From assembly GCA_021527695.1 (NCBI GenBank), contig JAKFAO010000012.1, forward strand, positions 186,001 through 250,000: a stretch of DNA of 64,000 nucleotides, written 5' to 3'. A program made the translations under genes and the position numbers. This document shows, one piece after another, positions 55,832-64,000 of the stretch. Source of the stretch: Naematelia aurantialba. Taxonomy: Eukaryota; Basidiomycota; Tremellomycetes; Tremellales; Naemateliaceae. The notes below the pieces were generated by a model that was not told the DNA's origin, made no database searches, and was given only the letters and a program-made list of their open reading frames with translations. Each line of letters opens with the position of its first letter. The first letter of the stretch is position 1.

Positions 55832-58169
55832 CTACCCCACGTCCTGCTGGTTTGAGCATCCAACAGCCACACCGACGACACCGCCACACTCGGGGTCTAA
55901 TCTTGGCGGCGCCAAGTCACGAGGTCTAATGGCGGTGGACCGCTGAGCTGATGAAACAGCGCGCTCGGGGCGCTCTACTGGTGGCCCGGACTCCATGGCG
56001 ACCGCTCCAGCCGTATATTCACTAGCTGATCTGCCTGTGAAACGGTCCGCGTCGTCCTGACTGGGTCCGAGTTCTCCCGACATATCTCGTTCGTCCACTC
56101 GACACGTCGGTAGCACAGTACAGTAATGCGGGCTGGAAAAGTGGTGAAAGGCCGCTAGCGCCTCGGGGGGAGGTGCAGGCAAAATCTTGTCGACGTTGAG
56201 AGACACATTGGGCTCAGGCGTGCAGGGTCTCGAGTTCCGCTCGGATGGACGCCTCATGGTATCCTCAGAGCCAGTCACCAACGGGCGACACGTTTCGACG
56301 TTGCTGTTTGGAGCAGCCCGCTTACGCTGCAAGTGATAGCATATGAGCACGTGAACGAATGGCAGATCTTTGCTCTCACCCCTTTCACCTCTTCAAAATC
56401 GCTGAGCCCTACGCCACTCGCCTTGTCTGTCGGTCCATTGCAGCTATGTCCGTCCAGCTGCTGTGGCGCCCTGCCGGAAGAGCCAGCCTTGCTACCATTT
56501 GCCTCGAAAACTAGTTGGTGATCATGCCTATCCTTTCTACCTTTATCGGTGGAATCGGGACCGTTGCCTTGGCGTAGACTCCGACTCTTCATTGCACCTT
56601 GTGGGCTTGACTCCCTAACCGGCGCTGGGGGACACGATGCACGTCTCGTCTCCAATCTAGAGACAGAGCCTGGGCGGACTGAATCGACAGTGATGGTCGG
56701 CAAGGAATATATATATGACGGTCCCGGCGCTGCAGAATAGGTGGGAGGAAGTGAGAGTGAGAGGATGAGGGTCACGGTATACACCTTTGGGAGCTATGAA
56801 CCCCGCAGTCAGTTTCGGAAGCTTCGTGTTGCTCATACTGTGAGTAATCGGCGGGCTTACAAAGAGCACGGGCAGGTAGGAACACGCACTCCGACCATGA
56901 AGGTTATACATGAGAAGCGAGGCCAGTTGCAGCGCCGTGACTGCTGAGCCGCCGTGCAAAGTCACCAACTGCCACGTTCAGCTGAGAATCAAACAGTACC
57001 AGAGTCCAGAGGCCATACGATGAGGCGAGTGACAATCTGGTGCATCCTCCCACCTGGCGTTGCTAGCTTTTGTCGTGCCCAAGAAAGCTCGATACAGAGG
57101 ACGAGCGATATCAACACATCCACCGCCGCGCTCATCGATAGATATATCATCGAGGCGACGGCAAAACTGGTCATTCCATGAGCTGGAGGTCTGGATATAT
57201 ATTCTGTTGACTTGCAGAAATACTCACATTATGCTCTCGACGTTAGAATCCAAGCCCAGTTTCACAACATGTTTCAACAATCGCCAAAGCCCGCCGCATT
57301 TCCAAGCCGCGACGCCCGCAACCACCGATGCGACACTGGACAAGATTGCCAAAGTCGCCACGCAGCAACAGAAAATCTTGTACGCGGAAGAGTATGCGAG
57401 CCGAGGCCACAAAGCGCCCATCGAGGTAAGGAAGAGCGATGCACGTCGCAGGAGGAAGAGTTGAGTGATGAGCACGGGGATCTGGCCGAGGAGGGGCGAG
57501 AAGAAGAAGATTGAGGTTGGTGTCAAGAAAGATTGCAGGTCGAGGAAGGATGAGACGAACATCTACTGATTCGATATGCGAGGGAGTATGAGATCGGTAC
57601 AGCAAGAGTGAATCGGAATGTCAGTACTGGGCATCTTCCGAACGCTTCAGCCACCGAAAGCACAGCTGGACCCGACGACGAAGCATCATGACGAATCCTA
57701 AACTGCTCCGTTTCATTCACCACCCTCTCGCCGAGTTCCCCTCCGCCTGTGCATTTTCTTCCACGTGCTTCATGCAATCCCTTGGACTTGAACTCACCTT
57801 CCAGCCGCGTGTCAGATCAACAGCCCACTGTCCGACATGCGCGGCCAAACTCAAGAGGACTAAGGAAACTCCAAGCTTGCTTGCACTTTCTTCGGGCTGC
57901 TGACAACGCTGCCACACGTTTGCGAAATAGTTGATCGAAAGAATCAGCACGATGCCCAATCCTGATCATAAGCTTTACGGCTGAGACAGGCATCCTAGAG
58001 GACTTTGGTAAACACATACCAAAAGACTGCAACATGAATCCGAGGAAGAAAGGACCGGCTGAGGATAATTCGTTGTCAGTAAGGATGGCGAACATACACT
58101 CGACTCACTGATGGTGGAGACGTGAACCCCAAGGGCAGCCAAGTTGCCCTCTTGCTCTTCAGCGTCCAT
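55832..58169 (-). CDS. DUF6534-type multi-pass membrane protein
   Basis: Minus strand, about eight exons from 58169 (MDAEEQEGNLAALG) to the stop at 55832-55834. Hydrophobic helices appear in order: GPFFLGFMLQSFGIVLILSI, SLVLLSLAAHVGQWAVDL, LTQLFLLRRASLFL, CCVATLAILSSVASVVAGVA, SFAVASMIYLSMSAAVDVLI, and two more near 56930-56800 (TALQLASLLMYNLH). The helix pattern and MSAAVDVLISLVLCIEL-type segment match DUF6534, a seven-helix-like family expanded in Agaricomycetes. The C-terminal tail of about 280 residues is disordered and Ser/Pro-rich, spliced at 56381-56332 (GTGAGA...TTGCAG). Function unknown. Confidence 0.72.
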
Positions 58170-59297
58170 GTTGAGTCACACAGCACAACGGCTCCTAGGC
58201 AATTCAGAGCCTTGAAGTTCTTGTTTGTAATATCTTGTCAATGGGTGACGCCTCGAAAGGAGAAACGGCTTGAAATTCACCGGGACGGGTCGGTTCCTTC
58301 GCCTCTTGACGAGTGCCGTGCGAGCAATGGTTGGTGCTGTGACATGAGCCCCCACCTTGAGAAGCCACGTCTGATTGCCAAATAGACGAGGGTGTTGGAC
58401 AGTGGGGTGTTGGTTTCCGGCGGAGCAGCTGCCGAGATTGAGAGTCGCCGGCGAATAGGCTTCAGTGCTTGACACGGCTTCCGTCGCACTGGGCCTGTGA
58501 GCACCAATCTCGTCAATCAGCAAGGACCACCGCAATCAACAAGGATGACCCCTCAATCAGCAAAGGGAAGGAGGACCGCTCATTGGCAGACGGATCGCCA
58601 TTTCAGTGGGCCCCTTTGAGAACGTCTGAGCTTCCAACGGGGAGGTGATCATGTCGGAGGGCGATTGTGAGGTTTCATACGAGGGGAAGGGAAGGGAAGG
58701 CGAGTGCTTCCTATTAGAATCAATCTATCTGCAGTTGGCTTCGTGATCGATGAACCAGTCAGACTGGTGAGCTCTCAGATCGAAGAGAAGCGTCGCGCAC
58801 AAGTGAACGTATTCCGCCGTGTTAGCCTGCTCTTCCCTTCTGCCATTTGCCCCCACCATAGCTCCGTCCGCATCGCAGTATCTGCTTCCGTCCACGGCGT
58901 CAAAATAACCTACGCTCGGCCATCGCTCAATCGCATGCACACTGCATATTCCCGAGTCGAAGATGCCGAGTCGAAGAGAGATGCAATGCACCAAAAGCTC
59001 GCTGGATGGCGGTTTTGGGCCGAGTAAAACCGCGCCTTGAGCAAGTTAGCCGGTTACCGGTCTCTGGATTTAACCGAGATGTCCACTTTGGCTTTTTTGG
59101 TGGATGCTTGGTTGGGGGGAGGGAAGGAAGGAAGGAAGGAAAGAAGTTGCAGTTCCGTCCGAGAGTTGTGATGTATATATAAGGCTCCCCGTCCTCCCGA
59201 ATCTTCGTTTGACATACTACACTCCGACAGCATCACTACAGTCCCTAGCCTGAGGACGCCTCATAACACATCATCCCGTAACCACACACACACCAGT
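58170..59297. promoter_or_regulatory. Divergent promoter region DUF6534 gene / ICL1
   Basis: About 1.1 kb between opposite-strand starts. A TATA-like box (tatatataag) lies at 59174-59183, about 115 nt upstream of the ICL1 ATG at 59298. A gaaggaaggaaggaaag run lies at 59120-59145. No gene is supported, although a frame at 58704-59027 is open. Confidence 0.6.
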
Positions 59298-61773
59298 ATG
59301 TCAGAGGCTGCCGCGTTTGAAGCCGAGGTAAAGGCGGTAGAGGCTTTTCAAAAGGTATGTCAGGGTCCTTCCGCTCGCTGTGAAGTGTCCTCTCGCTCCT
59401 CTCGTCTGCATCCGATGTACTCAGAGTGACGGACATTGGAGATGGTGCCACCATGATCGTGCCGCATGGAATTGACCCTCCTTGGTCGAGGGCTCTTCCT
59501 TCCTTTGAAGCTTCTTACAGCTCGTGAGCTGACGGGGGTAGCAACCCCGCTTCGCTCGCACCCAGAGGCCATATACCGCTGCAGATGTTGTCTCGAAACG
59601 TGGAACACTCCAGCTATCCTACCCGTCAGATGTGATGGCCAAGAAGCTATGGAAGATTCTCGAGTCCAAATCCAGAGGGGAAGGAGGCGGGGTGACCGCG
59701 ACATACGGCGCGTGAGTGACTTCTCCCATACTGTCTTACCGATACGAGATCTGTCTGTGGGGAATTTATGAAAGCATGTGCTGACACTCTCAGTCTCGAC
59801 CCGGTGCAGCTCACACAGATGGCAAAGCACCTCGAAACGGTGTATGTGTCGGGCTGGCAGTGCTCTAGTACAGCCAGCAGTTCCCTCGAGCCCGGACCTG
59901 ATCTTGCTGGTAAGTCTTCCACGGCACGCTACTATTTCTTGCCTCTCCGATAGTCTCCCCCCGACCTGCATATCTTGAACAATCCAGCCGGCTGACGAAA
60001 GGTCAACTCTCTCTGACTATCTTGTCGGCACTATTTTCCGTCCTCTTTCGCCACTACCGCTCCACTCTTGTGCTCTACAGACTACCCCTCGAACACCGTG
60101 CCGAACAAGGTCGCCCAGCTGTTCCAAGCGCAGCTATTCCACGATCGTAAACAGCGCTGGACACGCTCACAAGCACTCGCAAACGGGAGAGGCGAGCACG
60201 AAAAGTTGGGCAAGCCGGTGGATTATTTGCGGCCCATCGTGGCCGATGCCGATACGGGTCATGGAGGTGAGCATCGGCCCGGCATTGCTACGAGCCTTGC
60301 AGAAACACCGAGGGCCGAAGTCCCATTGACTGACCTTGTGTAGGGTTGACTGCTGTCATGAAGTTGACCAAAATGATGGTCGAGTCAGGCGCCGCGGGTA
60401 TCCACGTTGAAGACCAGGCGCCTGGGACCAAAAAGTGCGGACACATGGCTGGCAAGGTATGTCAAGGACGTGTTTCGTCCCTCATGGTGTCTCGGTGCTT
60501 CTTCGCATGTGCTGACGGGGAACAGGTGCTGGTGCCAATCTCGGAGCACATCAACCGGCTCGTTGCAATGCGATTCCAATGCGACGTCATGGGCACGACC
60601 AATCTCGTCGTCGCCAGAACAGACTCCGAGGCCGCAACGCTGATCACGACCAACATTGATCCGCGTGATCATGCCTTCATCTTGGGCTCTACCAACCCAT
60701 CCCTGCCGCCACTGGTGGAAGTCATGCTCGCGGCCGAGCTCGAGGGCAAGTCAGGCGCGGCTTTACAACAAATCGAAGACGAATGGACCAGGTCCGCAGG
60801 GCTGACTCTGTACCCACAAGTCCTTGCAACTGCATTGGCAAAGCAGGGCGTCTCCAAATCCAGCGTTGACAAGTTCCTGTCCCAGGTGGCTGGGACCGCC
60901 CATGCTTCCCGATCCGGTGCTTTGCAGCTCGCACAAAAGCAGTACGGTCTGAAGTCGGCGCCGTACTTTGACTGGGATTCGCCTCGCACGAGAGAAGGAT
61001 ACTTCCGGTACCAAGGCGGTACGCAATGCGCCATCAACCGCGCCGTCGCGTTTGCGCCGTATGCCGACTTGTTGTGGATGGAAACAAAGTCGCCCATCTA
61101 TGCGCAGGCAAAGGAGTTTGCCGAAGGAGTGCACAAGGAACGTCCAGGACAGTGGCTGGCGTATAACTTGTCCCCGAGCTTCAATTGGGATGCAGCGGGC
61201 TTGGGCGAGAAGGAGATGAAGGAGTATGTCTGGAGTTTGGGCAAGCTTGGTTTCATCTTCCAGTTTATAACGGTATGTGTGCTGTTGTGCTCTGCGACTG
61301 GTGTGGTGGGCGCATGTGGCGATGGCATCTGCTCTCCGCCACTGATATGGTTAGACATGAGCTAACGTGCGTAGCTGGCCGGACTGCACTCGAACGCATA
61401 CATCAACGACCTGTTCGCCGCGGCCTTCGCGAAAGAAGGAATGAAGGCATACGTCGAGCTCATCCAGCGCAAGGAACGCGAGATTGGCTGCGACGTGCTC
61501 ACTCATCAAAAGGTGGGCTGCTTGTGCTCTACGTCAGCGTCAGGCCTGGGAAACTAACTGGTCGTAGTGGTCTGGCGCAGATTACGCAGATAGCATGATG
61601 ATGACCGTCACTGGAGGCATGTGAGTGACGTTTGTCTTGTGTCGGAGCTGCAAGTAGTGACAGTATGGGCATTGGTTAATGAGAGTAGATCGTCTACGGC
61701 GGCCATGGGCGCCGGCGTCACTGAGAGCCAGTTTGTGAATGATGAGGCGAAGAAGGCACTCCATAAGCTCTGA
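59298..61773 (+). CDS. ICL1: Isocitrate lyase (glyoxylate cycle)
   Basis: About eight exons; start at 59298 ([19 protein letters not shown]), stop at 61771-61773, about 540 residues. Joined exons read [38 protein letters not shown], the catalytic signature [24 protein letters not shown] and [13 protein letters not shown]. Metal and substrate residues in [10 protein letters not shown] are present. Known reaction: isocitrate to glyoxylate and succinate, allowing growth on C2 compounds and fatty acids. The first intron (59356-59540) is long; others are about 50-100 nt. The C-terminus ends [10 protein letters not shown], which could act as a weak peroxisomal PTS1 (HKL), though many fungal ICLs are cytosolic or peroxisomal. 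Confidence 0.95.
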
Positions 61774-62148
61774 TCGAGGAGCAGGAGCGCAGGGCGATTG
61801 TGGCTGGTGGTAGTCGGTTGCGCAGTGGATGGCAATTGATTGGTTGGTGGCTAGTCGCTTTGCTGTTTGGGTTTGTCGTTAGCTGGAGGTTGTCGAGGGC
61901 AGGGATTTGTGTTGTCGTGAGCGGGTTTGGGCTTGCTTAACTGGACGTATGTATCGTACCTGGATGAATGGTGTATCTGTCTGCGAGGCCGCTAGGCTAC
62001 GAGGGGAATAGCCTGTGTCTCTCTTGATGGTTGTCCGATTGAACGAGTCTGCAACGTGCGGCGCACTACGGTCGCGCCGGCGGAACGGGAGACAGCATCT
62101 ACATGGATGATGGTGCAGAAAGTGCGCAGAAAGTGTGATGCTGCGTCT
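61774..62148. other. Intergenic: convergent 3' ends of ICL1 and NAT9
   Basis: 375 nt with ttggttggtggctag-like G/T-rich sequence. No gene supported. Confidence 0.45.
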
Positions 62149-63703
62149 CTAAGCTAGTGCCCAGACGCCTATCCGATCGCGCAGGTCCACCTCCTGCCAG
62201 AGCGCGATCGGTCCCCCGCTTGGACGTTGGACCTCTGCGCCTACTCCGACCGCATCGCGCTTGGCCTGTCCGTGCGGCGCCTCAGCCTGTGCCTCGTCCT
62301 TTGCCTCGGCGCGTGCGTCAGCCCGATGTGGTTGATGTCCACCGGGGCTAGGCTCACGGACCGCCGAGTCGGACGGAGGGCTCGACGGCACCCCGCCGAA
62401 CCGCATCTCGACCTCGTCCCAGACCGGCACGGCGCGGACGACCTCGAACCCGAGACGAGCGAAGAGTGCAATGGACGGGGTGTTGGAGGTGCCGATGCGT
62501 GCGATGAGGTGGGTGGCGGCGATGGGGAGGGTGGTCGTTGCGTATGAGAGGCTGGTGGGTTAGCGACGAGAGGCTGGTGGGTTAGCGACGAGAAGCATGA
62601 GGGTGGGCAAGGCTGGACAAGGTTGGACTTGAGCTGGCATGAGTTGGCATGAGGTTGGGGATGAGGTAGGACATGAAACCCACAACAGCGAGAGCGCTTC
62701 GTGCGCAAAGCCCTTGCGTCGGTCGTGCGGTGCTAGAGCGATCGTCAGCGGTGTCGGTACCTCAGTGCATGACACCGATGGTAGGAAGGAGGGCAGTGCA
62801 ACCGGGACAAGGACGATAGACGGGCGGCGACGAAACTTACAGGAAATCATGATCTCGCACTCGCCGTCTTCTCCTGGTCCATTCGGCAAGAACATGTTCA
62901 CGTCGCCGACCATCCGTCCTTGCACGACCTGTGTGGCGCTGAGGACGGGGTGCGTCGAGGCGGGGAGGTGGGACGGTCGTTCGAGGACGATGAACGTAAG
63001 TTCTGGTGGTGAGCGGTGTCATCTGCATTTGACTGGCAAGTCGACTTGGTATACACCCCAGTCGTGGTTGGCTGCTAGGGAGAACTGTAGGGTTATGAGG
63101 GTGGGAATGAGTGTGGGTCAGTGGTCACGACGTGCGGGGAGCATCCTGAACCCTTTGCCGCTACCGAACAGCCCGTAGGGTTCTGCAGCACGCGACAGCA
63201 AGTGAGAGTTTGAGGAGTGAGGAGTGAGGGTAGGAGCGAACAGGCATTGGCGATGGTCGGTACCTACTATCACCGTCCTCATGCCATTTACCTAGCCCCA
63301 TTAGCTCCACGCACCGCAAGGCAATAACCACACTACGGCAACGACACCCACGCTGCATATCATACTCCTCTTCCAGAGTCAGCGGCTCAGACGCAGTGAG
63401 CTGCAGCAGTTCTGGCGACTGCATCCATGTGTGGTATGTCTGGTCGAGACCATCAGTCACAGCCTCACCTCGACGGTTGGTGTCCTCAAATGGGCAATGG
63501 CAACTGGGTGGGCATAGATGGAGTGGGAACTACAGATGGAGTGGGAACAGATGGGTGAGAGATCAGTCGTACGGGCACATGTTCAGCTCTACGACGCGGC
63601 AGTGGATGTCAGTGACGGGTCCCTGCTCGAGAGGCGCGGCTGACCGGTACGGAACGAGGATGACGCGGTCGCCGCAGACGACAGTGGTCTCATTGAGCCG
63701 CAT
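62149..63703 (-). CDS. N-acetyltransferase 9-like (NAT9) GNAT protein
   Basis: Minus strand, about six or seven exons. Exon 1 (63703-63645) encodes MRLNETTVVCGDRVILVPY; a 16-nt exon (63588-63573) adds AEHVP; the next starts TYHTWMQSPELLQLTASEPL, a hallmark of NAT9. Later exons give FIVLERPSHLP, GRMVGDVNMFLPNGPGED, the acetyl-CoA-binding HDRRKGFAHEALSLL and TSNTPSIALFARLGFEVVRA. The extra C-terminal segment is Gly/Ala/Arg-rich. Known role: GNAT acetyltransferase; NAT9 has been linked to microtubule stability in animals, substrate unsettled. The long intron between 62500 and 62770 contains gcgacgagaggctggtgggtta duplications. Stop at 62149-62151. Confidence 0.87.
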
Positions 63704-64000
63704 CGAGCGAGCATCCAGCGCTCGACGTGCAGGACATCAAGTACTCGAGGCAGCCGCTGTCTACCTTGGAGATCCAGAGACCCAAGGTGACGTGGCTTTT
63801 TGGCGGAATTCCCCGCGCCGCGCGTCCTCGACCGCTCGCCTGTCGATGTCGATGTCAGGCTGTCTGTCTGTCGTCCAACCTACAATCGCAGAACATCACT
63901 AGACAAGCCTGCCTGCCCATTTCAAGATCAGGCTGCTCTACGCAGACAAGCTGTGATCGACGTTCTAGCTTGGTTGTCCTCCGCTTGCGTGTGACCTCAC
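63704..64000. other. Window end: NAT9 upstream region
   Basis: About 300 nt upstream of the NAT9 start. Open frames continue to the edge but none is recognisable. Likely promoter and possibly the edge of a neighbouring gene. Confidence 0.35.

Noticed and set aside
58704..59027. A 107-residue plus-strand frame upstream of ICL1
   Set aside because: No motif or splice support; it lies in the ICL1 promoter region.

Overview
The window is nuclear DNA from a basidiomycete fungus, most likely Agaricomycotina. Evidence: protein genes on both strands are cut by many short introns (mostly about 45-60 nt, GT...AG, often with a CTGAC/CTAAC-like branch site), intergenic gaps are compact (0.1-1.2 kb), coding GC is high, and the families are fungal (Zn2Cys6/fungal MHR transcription factor, DUF6534 membrane protein, GPI-anchored GH13 amylase). 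No bacterial operons, CRISPR arrays, rRNA or tRNA genes, or intact transposons were seen. All calls come from reading the six frames and joining exons by splice sites and phase; no database was searched.

Layout: NEO1 flippase 3' part (+, 1-2267), GRR1-like F-box/LRR protein (+), a voltage-sensor-like membrane protein (-), a Zn2Cys6 factor (-) divergent from a phosphonoacetate hydrolase (+), a long disordered protein (-), SNC1 v-SNARE (-), HUS1 checkpoint clamp (+), PET191/COA5 (-), CAX4-like dolichyl-diphosphatase (+), SCD6/LSM14 (-), a TB2/DP1/REEP protein (+), a small secreted protein (+), CTNNBL1 (-), DSL1/ZW10 tether (+), a bacterial-looking amidase (+), a Myb/SANT protein (+), a GPI-type alpha-amylase family protein (-), a repeat-containing disordered protein (-), MTM1 mitochondrial carrier (+), ADI1 acireductone dioxygenase (-), PTC7-like PP2C (+), the NDUFS5-type complex I subunit (-), a DUF6534 protein (-), ICL1 isocitrate lyase (+) and NAT9-like acetyltransferase (-).

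Most genes are single-copy housekeeping genes with no operon-like logic. The pieces that look accessory or unusual are: (i) the phosphonoacetate hydrolase, a mostly bacterial enzyme type, sharing a 446-bp divergent promoter with a Zn2Cys6 regulator; (ii) a stand-alone S1-S4 voltage-sensor-like protein with a polyQ tail; (iii) a GH13 protein that keeps the catalytic Asp/Glu/Asp but has lost both substrate-binding histidines; (iv) a DSL1/ZW10 protein with an acidic loop carrying repeated Trp motifs like those that bind COPI. Gene-structure oddities include a SNARE start codon split by an intron and a 16-nt exon in NAT9. Minisatellites recur in introns and intergenic DNA.
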